Source of the DNA: Fibrobacter sp. UBA4309
Lineage (GTDB): Bacteria > Fibrobacterota > Fibrobacteria > Fibrobacterales > Fibrobacteraceae
Assembly: GCF_002395745.1 (NCBI RefSeq)
Contig: NZ_DGUN01000049.1
Coordinates: 76,947-140,946 of the forward strand
Direction: 5' to 3'
Length of the DNA stretch: 64,000 nucleotides
Shown: positions 43,320 to 50,580 of the stretch, one piece after another
How positions within the stretch are numbered: position 1 is the first letter of the stretch
Layout of the letters: each line of letters begins with the position of its first letter
Position numbers and translations under genes: made by a program
The notes under the pieces: generated by a model
Seen by the model: the letters and a program-made list of their open reading frames with translations, nothing else
What the model was told of the DNA's origin: nothing
Databases searched by the model: none

Positions 43320-44909
43320 TTAAAACGCCAATATAATGCCGGCAGTAAGGAGGCCCACGCCCAGTGCGCCTAGGCCCGCCGCAACAATTCCCTTGACATC
43401 GCCTTTCTTGTTCAGGTCGTGATTGTCCCGAACCATCTTTTTGGTATCTTCGCTAGCAAAGGCACTCTTTTCGTAAGCCTTTTTCTTGTCGGCAGCATCG
43501 CTCCAGTTGCGTTCGGCAAGGAACCACATGACACCGCCGGCCACGAAAGGCACTATAGAGCCCCACAGAAGCCCTCTACCTATACGCCGCTGGCTACGTT
43601 CCTTGTTGAAGGCGTTCTGCTGTTCGATGAATTCAAGGTCATCCAGAACCGGGGTCATCTCGACGTTGACAATATTCGGCATGTACGCCTTGATTTCTGT
43701 CGTAATAGTCGTATCGCGGTAACCGACCTTGCGGAAATACAGGTTCACGCTCGGTTTCGGCTTGATGTTATCGACGACCACGTCCGTCATGTAGTGCGGG
43801 AAAATATTCTCGGTAGGCTGCTCGTCGATAAACACTTCTACGGCTTCCGGGTCCGTATTGAGCGTAAGTCTCGTAGACGGACGCTGTACCGGGATTTCGA
43901 CCTTGTTGAGACTGTCCGCATTGATTTTCACTACGGCAGAACCCCACCATTCAACGTCCTTCAAGACCTGCATCACCGCAATGGTGTACTTGCCCGGGCG
44001 GATATTCTTGATGGTATCCGGGGCGAGCTGTTTCAGCGGAACTCCATTGACAAAGAGGGAACATGCCGCCGGATTCGAAACAACGAGCAGGTTGGCCTTT
44101 CCGGGAGGATACAAATCCATCTTCTTTTCTTCCTTGACAATCACCGGAACGACGTAGTTAGACAGCGAAAGGTCGATCATCACGTTGTCTTCGAGATTGA
44201 ACAGCCTTTTCAGATTCAGTCGGTAGATCTTGATAAACGGATTCGCGTTCGCCGCCTCGATACTATCCTGGATTTCACGCTGACGGATTTCTTCTTCGAC
44301 CTTCGCGATTTCGGCATGCTTCAAGCGGACATCTTCTTTTTCAAGGGCCGTCTCGAAGTCATCGGCAGCGTCCTCCGCCAGCTGTTCGGCCGCTTCACGG
44401 GCTGCCCTGGCGGAATCGCTTTCACCGGCCATGGATTCCTTCACGGCATCGGTCATGATGATTTCGGCAGTATCCTTCTTGATTTCGACTTCTTCTTCGT
44501 CTTCCTCTTCTTCGACTTCCTGGCCGTTACTGGCCTGCAGTGCATTATTCGCCTTTTCCTGGAGCTTTTCGAACAGTTTCTGTTCGGCTTCGTTCGGAGC
44601 CTTCAGGTACACCGTATCCTTCTCGATTTTCACAAAAATCGCTTCCAGTTCCACGGAGTCCCCTTCGACCCAGTAACGCACGGGGACTTCCCGGGACTTG
44701 GGCGCGGAACTGGACGAACTGGCCGCGACAACCGCTTCGGCAGAAGAGCTGGATTCCGGAGTAGCCACCTGGGCAGAGTCCTGGGCGGGCTCCGACTGAA
44801 CCTGTTCAGTCTGCTGGGGAACCGTTTCCGGGGCATCGCCCCACTCGTCTTGAGCCCAGACTCCCGCAACAACTACAGAGAAGAATAAGGGAAAAATTCG
44901 CATAGACAT
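43320..44909 (-). CDS. PEGA-domain envelope protein
   Basis: A 529-residue exported protein. After a signal peptide (to ~19, VWA-Q) comes an acidic Gln/Ser/Ala linker with poly-Ser, then a long charged helical region (~110-215). PEGA-type repeats occupy ~270-400 ('LLVVSNPAACSLFVNGVPLKQLAPDTIKNIRPGKYTIAV', 'LTLNTDPEAVEVFIDEQP'). Two hydrophobic segments near the end ('GLLWGSIVPFVAGGVMWFL', 'GIVAAGLGALGVGLLTAGI') would anchor it in a membrane. PEGA domains are extracytoplasmic beta modules, often in surface-layer or kinase proteins. ATG 44909 and 44903 are equivalent candidates. It ends 18 bp before the FISUMP lipoprotein start and may share its transcript. Confidence 0.78.
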   Translation of the reverse strand: MSMRIFPLFFSVVVAGVWAQDEWGDAPETVPQQTEQVQSEPAQDSAQVATPESSSSAEAVVAASSSSSAPKSREVPVRYWVEGDSVELEAIFVKIEKDTVYLKAPNEAEQKLFEKLQEKANNALQASNGQEVEEEEDEEEVEIKKDTAEIIMTDAVKESMAGESDSARAAREAAEQLAEDAADDFETALEKEDVRLKHAEIAKVEEEIRQREIQDSIEAANANPFIKIYRLNLKRLFNLEDNVMIDLSLSNYVVPVIVKEEKKMDLYPPGKANLLVVSNPAACSLFVNGVPLKQLAPDTIKNIRPGKYTIAVMQVLKDVEWWGSAVVKINADSLNKVEIPVQRPSTRLTLNTDPEAVEVFIDEQPTENIFPHYMTDVVVDNIKPKPSVNLYFRKVGYRDTTITTEIKAYMPNIVNVEMTPVLDDLEFIEQQNAFNKERSQRRIGRGLLWGSIVPFVAGGVMWFLAERNWSDAADKKKAYEKSAFASEDTKKMVRDNHDLNKKGDVKGIVAAGLGALGVGLLTAGIILAF

Positions 44910-44990
44910 ACTATAAAGATATATAAAAAATGCCGATAGGGTTAGCAGAAAGCGCCATCCTGCAGTCCAGGAAAGGCGGCGAAAATTCAG

Positions 44991-45755
44991 CTATTCGGCA
45001 GATTTCTTGAGACGGGCGCAGAATATCGGACCCCGCCCTGCCGCACGGTCCGGCAAGATATGTACGCCGCATTCGGTACGGTCGGCGCCCTCGGGAATCT
45101 CCGTGATTTCGTCAAGACGCATCGCGGGGCGTTTCTTGAGGATTTTCTTCACGACATCGTCGTTTTCTAACGGCGAGAGGGCGCACGTGCTGTATACAAG
45201 AGTGCCTCCAGGGACAAGCGCATCTGCCGCAGACGCCAGGAGCGCGCCCTGTTCCACCGAGAGGCGCTTTACGCGCTTCGCCGACCACACTTCCAGATGC
45301 GACGGAGAATTCAGCACGTGCCTGTCCGAAGAGCACGGAGCGTCCAGCAATATCTTGTCGAAGCTCTCCTTGCGGTGCAGCCCGAATTTCATGCCGTCGT
45401 AGCCCGTCACGTTGATAACGGAACGCCACCGCTCCGGCAGGGAATTCTCGATAACGTGCTGCAAGCGGAGCCTCCGGTCCGGGGAACGGTCATTGCTCTG
45501 CAGAGACCCCTCACCCTTCAGCTTGGACGCGATCACCAGGGTCTTTCCGCCAGGCGCGGCACACATGTCGAGCACGCGATCCCCCGGACTCACCCCGAGG
45601 GACTCCGCCGCAAAAACCGACGCCTCGTCCAGAAAATAGGGTTCCTGGACTTCGCCAAACCGGAGTTCCGTCGCGCAGCCATCGCCCTTCAGCGATTCGA
45701 GCAAAGCCGGCCAGCGTTCGCCGAACAACTTGGAGAAATAGTCAAAGAATTCCAT
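44991..45755 (-). CDS. NOL1/NOP2/Sun-type cytosine-C5 RNA methyltransferase
   Basis: A 254-residue SAM-dependent RNA methyltransferase. Motif I is 'GDRVLDMCAAPGGKTL', motif IV DAPCSSDRH and motif VI 'YSTCALSPLEND', with the catalytic Cys in TC and the release Cys in PC. The C-terminal RNA-contact residues are 'GVHILPDRAAGRGPIFCARLKK'. It lacks the N-terminal NusB domain of RsmB and the extra domains of RsmF, so it is a minimal form. I start at ATG 45755 because family similarity begins at 'FFDYFSKLFGERWPALLESL'; a TTG at 45776 is the longer choice. Whether rRNA or tRNA is modified is open. Confidence 0.86.
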   Translation of the reverse strand: MEFFDYFSKLFGERWPALLESLKGDGCATELRFGEVQEPYFLDEASVFAAESLGVSPGDRVLDMCAAPGGKTLVIASKLKGEGSLQSNDRSPDRRLRLQHVIENSLPERWRSVINVTGYDGMKFGLHRKESFDKILLDAPCSSDRHVLNSPSHLEVWSAKRVKRLSVEQGALLASAADALVPGGTLVYSTCALSPLENDDVVKKILKKRPAMRLDEITEIPEGADRTECGVHILPDRAAGRGPIFCARLKKSAE

Positions 45756-45782
45756 AATCGCACTTTTTTCCGTCAAAACTAG

Positions 45783-45810
45783 AAATCCCCTGCCGATAGA
45801 CAGGGGATTT
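45783..45810 (-). terminator. Hairpin after tRNA-Gln
   Basis: Perfect 10-bp stem AAATCCCCTG/CAGGGGATTT with an 8-nt loop, 3 bp past the 3' end of the tRNA on the minus strand. The T-tract is short, so termination may be partial and the methyltransferase gene may be read through. Confidence 0.7.
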
Positions 45811-45813
45811 TCG

Positions 45814-45884
45814 TTGAGCTACCAGGATTCGAACCTAGACAAACAGAGTCAGAATCTGTTGTGCTACCGTTACACCATAGCTCA
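45814..45884 (-). tRNA. tRNA-Gln (anticodon CTG)
   Basis: A complete cloverleaf: acceptor TGAGCTA/TAGCTCA, D-arm GTGTAACGGTAGCAC, anticodon stem ACAGA/TCTGT with loop TTCTGAC (anticodon CTG, reads CAG), T-arm TAGG-TTCGAAT-CCTG. The discriminator is A and CCA is not encoded (next bases CGA), so CCA must be added by the nucleotidyltransferase. Confidence 0.96.
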
Positions 45885-45890
45885 GTGTGG

Positions 45891-45924
45891 GCACAATTTT
45901 AGAAAAACTATCAAAATTGTGCAA
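45891..45924 (-). promoter_or_regulatory. tRNA-Gln promoter inside an inverted repeat
   Basis: On the minus strand -35 TTGCAC (45919-45924), 17-nt spacer, -10 TAAAAT (45896-45901); the tRNA starts 11 nt past the -10. The perfect 10-bp repeat GCACAATTTT/AAAATTGTGC (45891-45900 and 45913-45922, 12-nt spacing) covers both boxes. It can also form a hairpin behind the lipoprotein stop at 45939. Confidence 0.72.
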
Positions 45925-45938
45925 GGGGTAACCCCGAA

Positions 45939-47357
45939 TTATTTTGAAGAATTCGGCACTGTAGGGGGTGTATAGGTCATCCACTGCTGGTCCAGGGACT
46001 CATCTTCAGGCAGCTGCACGTGGGTTATCGTCACGTAGTCATCCAAGTCCGTTTCAGCCTCCTGGAGCATCGAAATCACCTTTGTATCGCCAGAATAGAG
46101 CACGATGTCCTGTGTCCCGTGCGGCAATTCTTCCATTTCGAGCATATTGCAGGTCAGGCCACGGATAAAGTGGGCCGTACCCTTGATACCGATGACAACG
46201 CTGTTCGCACCACAGTTGTTGGACTGGTTCGTATCGCGCTTATCGATGACCAGGGTAACACCGCTAAGCAAGCCCGAAGGCCTGGCGAGAGTGGTCTTGC
46301 CGATATTGAGGGTGTCCTTGACCTTCATGACCTCGGAAGCCTTCACGTAGCGGCTGAGACCCGCCTCGGAAACGGTAGAATCCTTGTTCAAACGGCGGAA
46401 CTCGACGCGGAAACTGTCGAAAGGCACTTCTTCCGGAACCGGCAGATTCCAGTAGCCCATGCTGTCCGTAACCGTCTGGGCCACAAAGCCCGTCTCGTCG
46501 CCTTGGACAAAGCCAAATCCGTACAGGTCCGTAATCAGCTGGACCTCGACGCCCTGGCATTCCTTGCCGGACTTGCAATAGACCCTGCCAGAAATACGTC
46601 CCTTCTCGTCTTCGCGCTGTTTTTCCTTGATCAGGGAATCCGCCTTGACATAGGGGCTCCAGATAAACGGACCGGCCACCAAGGTATCTCCCGACTTGAC
46701 AGCGGAATTCATCTTCCAGCTACGGAAAATCAGGGAATCCTCGACGCCAGTCTCCTGGAGCTTCGCGATAATCTGCGGGTCGCCCGGGCAGAACGTGAAT
46801 TCCCACGTTCCGGCAGGAATCAGCATGAAGAAGGAATCCGCCACAAAGACGCTCTTGGAGAACGGAGTACCGGGCATGAGGACCTTGAAATGGGAGCCAA
46901 CCGACACCGGCAGTTCACTGGATTCTTCGTAGTACAGGACTCCCGTAAACACGGCGGCCTTCTCGAGATTGATCTTCTCGATCTTTTCGGAGCCGGCAGT
47001 CGTCTTCGGCAAGTAGGAAATTTCCTGACGGCCGGTATCGATGACGGCAAGCTGGAACGTGTCGGCGAGGGCGCTATCGAAAGCGAACTGTCCCTTGGAG
47101 TCCGTCACGGTTTCGACAAACTGGGGTTCCTGTACGGTATCGCCTTCTTCGACTATAGCGGCCATGCGGACCGTAGCGCCCGAGGCAAACCTACCGTCGG
47201 AAAGGGCGACAGTGCCCGAAACCTCGCGGGCAAGTGCAATCGTGTTCCCGGTATCGGTAACGGTACCGGCAAAGTTATCGGAAGAATCGGAGCAAGCGGA
47301 AAGGATTGCCACGGCCAAGACAGCCGGTACGCCCAGAACCTTAGAAATCTTATTCAT
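45939..47357 (-). CDS. Lipoprotein coupled to a TIGR02147 regulator
   Basis: A 472-residue lipoprotein (lipobox ILSAC, Cys ~22). It is built of beta-sandwich modules like carboxypeptidase-regulatory domains ('REVSGTVALSDGRFASGATVRMAAI', 'VTDSKGQFAFDSA', 'GRISGRVYCKSGKECQGVEVQLI', 'TVTDSMGYWNLPVPEEVPFDSFRVEF'), with a C-terminal part that also looks beta-rich. The start codon overlaps the stop of the regulator gene by 4 nt (ATGA), so synthesis of the two is linked. Its role and ligand are unknown; export to the envelope next to a transcription regulator suggests that one responds to, or controls, the other. Confidence 0.8.
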   Translation of the reverse strand: MNKISKVLGVPAVLAVAILSACSDSSDNFAGTVTDTGNTIALAREVSGTVALSDGRFASGATVRMAAIVEEGDTVQEPQFVETVTDSKGQFAFDSALADTFQLAVIDTGRQEISYLPKTTAGSEKIEKINLEKAAVFTGVLYYEESSELPVSVGSHFKVLMPGTPFSKSVFVADSFFMLIPAGTWEFTFCPGDPQIIAKLQETGVEDSLIFRSWKMNSAVKSGDTLVAGPFIWSPYVKADSLIKEKQREDEKGRISGRVYCKSGKECQGVEVQLITDLYGFGFVQGDETGFVAQTVTDSMGYWNLPVPEEVPFDSFRVEFRRLNKDSTVSEAGLSRYVKASEVMKVKDTLNIGKTTLARPSGLLSGVTLVIDKRDTNQSNNCGANSVVIGIKGTAHFIRGLTCNMLEMEELPHGTQDIVLYSGDTKVISMLQEAETDLDDYVTITHVQLPEDESLDQQWMTYTPPTVPNSSK

Positions 47358-48211
47358 CGGTCGTCCTCCTTATCCATATCCACCGGCAAGCTGGTCTTTT
47401 CCTTGCTCAGCGGGAAGAACTGGATGTTCATCTCGCAGACCATGGACTCGCCTTCGTCAGAACGGACGATATCCACGATTTCCTTGCGGAAAAGGTCTAT
47501 CTTGCTGATAATACGTTCCAACCCCTGTGCCGAAACGCTCATCGTCATGCAGGAAACATTCCTGCGTTCGGTGCTGTAGTGGTCCAGCGCCCCCTTGCCC
47601 AAGTCCATCATCTGCTTCTGGAACTGGTGGACAAACAGCGGAGCAATCTCGTTTCCGTTCGTAATGGCCTTGTTCACCGAGCGGTAGAAACCGTCTTCGG
47701 CGAGTTCGATCAGGCCAAGGCTGAGCAACAGCTGGATAGCCTGCTTTGCCTGCGGGAGCGTTATCTTCGGATTCAGGAACAAAGCCAGTTCCTGGATATT
47801 CTTGTCATTGATGTTCAAGACGGCCAGAGCTTCGCGCACCACCACGTAATACCACTTGCTGTAGTATTCCTGCTGGTTCTTGGTGATAGTCTTGATGGTT
47901 CTCGGCAGGAGGGCCGACATTTGGTCAAAGATCTGCTGCTTGGAAGCAGCCGTGGTCGCATGCGTAAAGTCCACCATCAAGGTGAAGTAGCGTCCTTCAC
48001 GTTCATTGAGGCCGAGCGCCGCTATGAACTTGGGCAACATCTGCGGAGTGAGCGACTTGCGCCCGCGTATCAAGTCAAGGTAAAAACCCGACGAGGAGTA
48101 CCCCGCCTTCTTCGCAAAGGACCTGTAGGAAAAATAGCGTTGGACAGACTTACGGTAGTCGTAATAGTCCTGCAGGTATTTTCTGTAGTTGTAATATGCG
48201 TATACGTTCAT
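47354..48211 (-). CDS. TIGR02147-family putative transcription regulator
   Basis: A 285-residue protein of the paralogous family TIGR02147 (DUF4423), expanded in Fibrobacter. The N-terminus 'YAYYNYRKYLQDYYDYRK' and the helix-turn-helix 'SYRSFAKKAGYSSSGFYLDLIRGRKSL' (residues ~29-55) are typical; the C-terminal two thirds are helical, with 'KMTMSVSAQGLERI'-like sequence shared by the family. There is no signal peptide. ATG 48211 is chosen over the frame to 48343 because a TATTTT ends 8 nt upstream and the family start fits. It shares ATGA with the lipoprotein gene. Confidence 0.88.
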   Translation of the reverse strand: MNVYAYYNYRKYLQDYYDYRKSVQRYFSYRSFAKKAGYSSSGFYLDLIRGRKSLTPQMLPKFIAALGLNEREGRYFTLMVDFTHATTAASKQQIFDQMSALLPRTIKTITKNQQEYYSKWYYVVVREALAVLNINDKNIQELALFLNPKITLPQAKQAIQLLLSLGLIELAEDGFYRSVNKAITNGNEIAPLFVHQFQKQMMDLGKGALDHYSTERRNVSCMTMSVSAQGLERIISKIDLFRKEIVDIVRSDEGESMVCEMNIQFFPLSKEKTSLPVDMDKEDDR

Positions 48212-48219
48212 CGCATTTA

Positions 48220-48225
48220 AAAATA
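48220..48225 (-). promoter_or_regulatory. Putative -10 box (TATTTT) of the regulator operon
   Basis: TATTTT on the minus strand ends 8 nt before the ATG at 48211, another candidate leaderless start. Confidence 0.4.
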
Positions 48226-48240
48226 ATTCTTTCTTTTTTT

Positions 48241-48389
48241 GGGAACAACCCCCAAACAAGGAAAAATTAAGGTAAATCTTTGTAAGTGTGATTTTTAGCG
48301 GAATTTGGGAACATCGGGAGAACACTTTAACGAAGAACAGCAAAAAAAATGTACCCTTTCGCGTTTTTTTTGTCTAACTTTAGGGAACA
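48241..48389. repeat. Three GGGAACA direct repeats upstream of the regulator
   Basis: GGGAACA occurs at 48241-48247, 48307-48313 and 48383-48389. In the first and third copies CCC follows within a few bases, and T or TA precedes each. The block lies between the regulator start and the terminator at 48406, the natural place for autoregulatory sites. Confidence 0.5.
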
Positions 48390-48405
48390 CCCAATCCCAT
48401 CCCTT

Positions 48406-48443
48406 GGACTTCCGGTTGTACTCCACCGGAAGTCCTTTTTTTT
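48406..48443 (+). terminator. Strong terminator with no known upstream gene
   Basis: Perfect 10-bp stem GGACTTCCGG/CCGGAAGTCC, 10-nt loop, eight T. It points on the plus strand, yet no plus-strand protein gene precedes it; the region before it is the regulator promoter. Confidence 0.92.
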
Positions 48444-48484
48444 ACAAAAAACTGGCCATTCCATTTTCTATATTGGGGGCGGTT

Positions 48485-49273
48485 ATGAAGGTTAGGCAAT
48501 CCGTAAAGAATCTCGGTTTTCGTATTTTGCGCCTTGTCGGCGGGTTGCTTGTCATCTATGTGAGCATGGTTTTCTACCTCGCCCTGACCGAAAGGCAAAA
48601 CGCCTACCCGCGAGCCATTACCCATAAAGAGGCCCAAGACGCCATCCAGGGCAAGGCCAAACCGCTTTCCTGCACCCTCGAAGACGGCATCACCCTGGAA
48701 GGCTGGGCCATCGGCAACGCCGAAGACCCCGTACTGCTTTACTACCCCGACGCCAACGAGGACGCGGCGCAGTTCCTCGCCGAAGTCCAGGGCCTGCCCG
48801 GCCTGGACCTCGTCTCGTTCAATTTACGCGGTAGCGGCAACAACAAGGGGACCCCCTCCACAGACAACTTTATACCGGACGCCCGCCAGATTGCCGAATG
48901 CGCAGGGCAACTCAACGGCAACAAGCCCAAATTCCTCGCAGGACGCGGGACAGGCGCCATTCTGGCCGCGGAACAGTACGGCGAAAACCAGTCCCTGGTC
49001 CTTATCGACCCGTTTCTGAGCATTGCCGACGCCATTTCCGAAAAATACCGGATTTTGTACCCCAAATTCCTCGTCCGGGCCAAGGAAAAGATCCCCGAAA
49101 GCTCCATAAACCACCATCCGAAAGGGGTTTTTCTGCTCTTTGACAGCCTCCGCTCCCGTGACCGAAATCACAACGCAGAGGTAAAATTTCCGCACATTTG
49201 GAAACGAAATCGTTACAATTCGACCCTCCGGGAAAGCCTAGAAAAAATAGTCCTCCAAGCGCAAACCCAATAA
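48485..49273 (+). CDS. Alpha/beta-hydrolase-like protein without Ser nucleophile
   Basis: A 262-residue protein with an N-terminal signal-anchor helix (~12-34) and an alpha/beta-hydrolase-like core ('EDPVLLYYPDANEDAAQF', 'LDLVSFNLRGSGNNKGTPST', 'ECAGQLNGNKPKFLAGRGTG'). At the nucleophile elbow, where GxSxG is expected, residues 153-157 read GRGTG, with Gly155 in place of Ser. It may be a binding protein rather than an enzyme. ATG 48485 lies 10 nt after TATATT, with GGGGGCGG between. The longer frame to 48305 crosses the terminator and is rejected. Confidence 0.7.
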   Translation: MKVRQSVKNLGFRILRLVGGLLVIYVSMVFYLALTERQNAYPRAITHKEAQDAIQGKAKPLSCTLEDGITLEGWAIGNAEDPVLLYYPDANEDAAQFLAEVQGLPGLDLVSFNLRGSGNNKGTPSTDNFIPDARQIAECAGQLNGNKPKFLAGRGTGAILAAEQYGENQSLVLIDPFLSIADAISEKYRILYPKFLVRAKEKIPESSINHHPKGVFLLFDSLRSRDRNHNAEVKFPHIWKRNRYNSTLRESLEKIVLQAQTQ

Positions 49274-49447
49274 AATCAAGCCCTAGACAAGATAAGGTAG
49301 TTAATTTATGTGTAAAATAGAGATTCAAACAAGAGAGTTGGGCGTTGTGATGCTGTAAACATTTTTTTTCTTACAAAGTTGCAATTTGTTTTTTTATTTG
49401 TTACTTTATTTCCAAAACATCAAACAAACAAATAATCCGAGGTGTAT

Positions 49448-50131
49448 ATGGAAAAATTCACAATCAAGATGGACATCCGCGGCTTCATCCGCTTCAACGA
49501 GGAAGTTGCCAAAGAATTGAAGCTCGACAAGAATCCGTTCGCGGATATCGAAATCGACAAGGAAGGCAAGCGCATCGCCGTGACGCCCTGCAAGACCATC
49601 AAAACGACGTCTTTCAGGTTCATGCCCAACGGTACCGGCTACCTTCTGTACTTCAAGGGTGCCATGAACGCCGTAGGTTTCAAGGTCGCTACCGGAGCCT
49701 ACACCATGACCAAGGAAGGCGGCAGGTACGTCTTCACGGGCAAGGCTCCCGCCAAGAAGAAAGGGTCGTGGGAACTCATCGCCTGCCGTAACTCCGCAGG
49801 CATCCCGATGCTGTCCATCGATAGCCGCGGTACCATCATTTTCGACAAGCGCAGCTGCACTGCCGTCGAAACCGCCAAGAACGACACGATGATCGCGGAA
49901 TACGACACCGCCAAGAAGACCTTCAAGCTGACCTTCAGCAAGAAGGGGTTCATCAACGTCCGTACCATTGCCAGCCACGCCAACGCCTCCTTCATGGGCA
50001 CGCTTTCCTCCCACGGGATAGCACTTCCGAAGAAGAGTTTCCGCACCGCTTGCAAAATCGACGGAAAAGTTATTACCTTTAGTGTAGCCCAGCTCGTCGC
50101 CGAGCAGAAGGCCACAAAGAAGTCTAAATAA
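49448..50131 (+). CDS. Unknown protein with internal duplication
   Basis: A 227-residue basic protein without signal peptide or membrane segment. Two halves look alike: residues ~9-100 ('MDIRGFIRFNEEVAKELKLD... KEGKRIAVTPCK') and ~108-215 ('IDSRGTIIFDKRSCTAVETA... KKTFKLTFSKK'), each ending in a similar beta segment ('EGGRYVF', 'DGKVITF'). The C-terminus is Lys-rich. No family is recognised. ATG 49448 has GAGG 6 nt upstream. The 174-bp AT-rich leader region holds poly-T tracts but no clear box. The membrane-protein gene follows after 14 bp. Confidence 0.7.
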   Translation: MEKFTIKMDIRGFIRFNEEVAKELKLDKNPFADIEIDKEGKRIAVTPCKTIKTTSFRFMPNGTGYLLYFKGAMNAVGFKVATGAYTMTKEGGRYVFTGKAPAKKKGSWELIACRNSAGIPMLSIDSRGTIIFDKRSCTAVETAKNDTMIAEYDTAKKTFKLTFSKKGFINVRTIASHANASFMGTLSSHGIALPKKSFRTACKIDGKVITFSVAQLVAEQKATKKSK

Positions 50132-50145
50132 ACTAAAGGCTAAAG

Positions 50146-50577
50146 ATGATTGAAGTTTTCAAAGTTTTCTACCCTACCCACTACAACTTTGCAGCACTTT
50201 CCATCCTGCTCGTCCTCCTCTTGATTTTTCTCCTTTCCAAGAAGAACTACAAGTGGAGCATCGGAGTGGCGGTCGTACTGATCGTGTTTAACGTCTTCAT
50301 CTACAACCGCACCGAAGGCAAGGTCTGGACCATTGTCATCGAACCCGAGGAAACCGGCGATGCCTACAACAAGCCGCAACCGCAGGAATTTTCCTTCTCC
50401 GTTCACAAGAACTGGAAGGTTACCGACGAAAAGGGCAAGGAACACCACTGGTGCTGGGTAGAAAACTACTGGCAGAAGTTCGCCGGCCTCGACCTCGTCA
50501 GCGCTATCTGGGGCGAAAACTCCAGCAAGAAGATGATGCAGGCGACCGAAAAGCGCGCCGGTGCCGACGTTCAGTAA
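50146..50577 (+). CDS. Small membrane protein, partner of 49448 gene
   Basis: A 143-residue protein with two membrane helices (~16-31 'LSILLVLLLIFLL', ~38-53 'IGVAVVLIVFNVFIY') and a C-terminal soluble domain of about 85 residues containing 'FSFSVHKNWKVTDEKGKEHHWCWVENYW', which would lie outside or in the cytoplasm depending on topology. No family recognised. It starts 14 bp after the preceding gene and ends 3 bp before the convergent LpxH-like gene. Confidence 0.72.
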   Translation: MIEVFKVFYPTHYNFAALSILLVLLLIFLLSKKNYKWSIGVAVVLIVFNVFIYNRTEGKVWTIVIEPEETGDAYNKPQPQEFSFSVHKNWKVTDEKGKEHHWCWVENYWQKFAGLDLVSAIWGENSSKKMMQATEKRAGADVQ

Positions 50578-50580
50578 TCT

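Noticed and set aside
43419..44888. Plus-strand open frame of 489 codons
   Set aside because: Antisense to the PEGA-domain gene; Phe/Arg/His-rich with no recognisable motif.
46020..47579. Plus-strand open frame of 519 codons
   Set aside because: Mirror of the lipoprotein coding region, which has a signal peptide and lipobox on the minus strand.
48305..48484. N-terminal extension of the hydrolase-like protein
   Set aside because: The extension would cross a perfect terminator hairpin and has no homology-like sequence.
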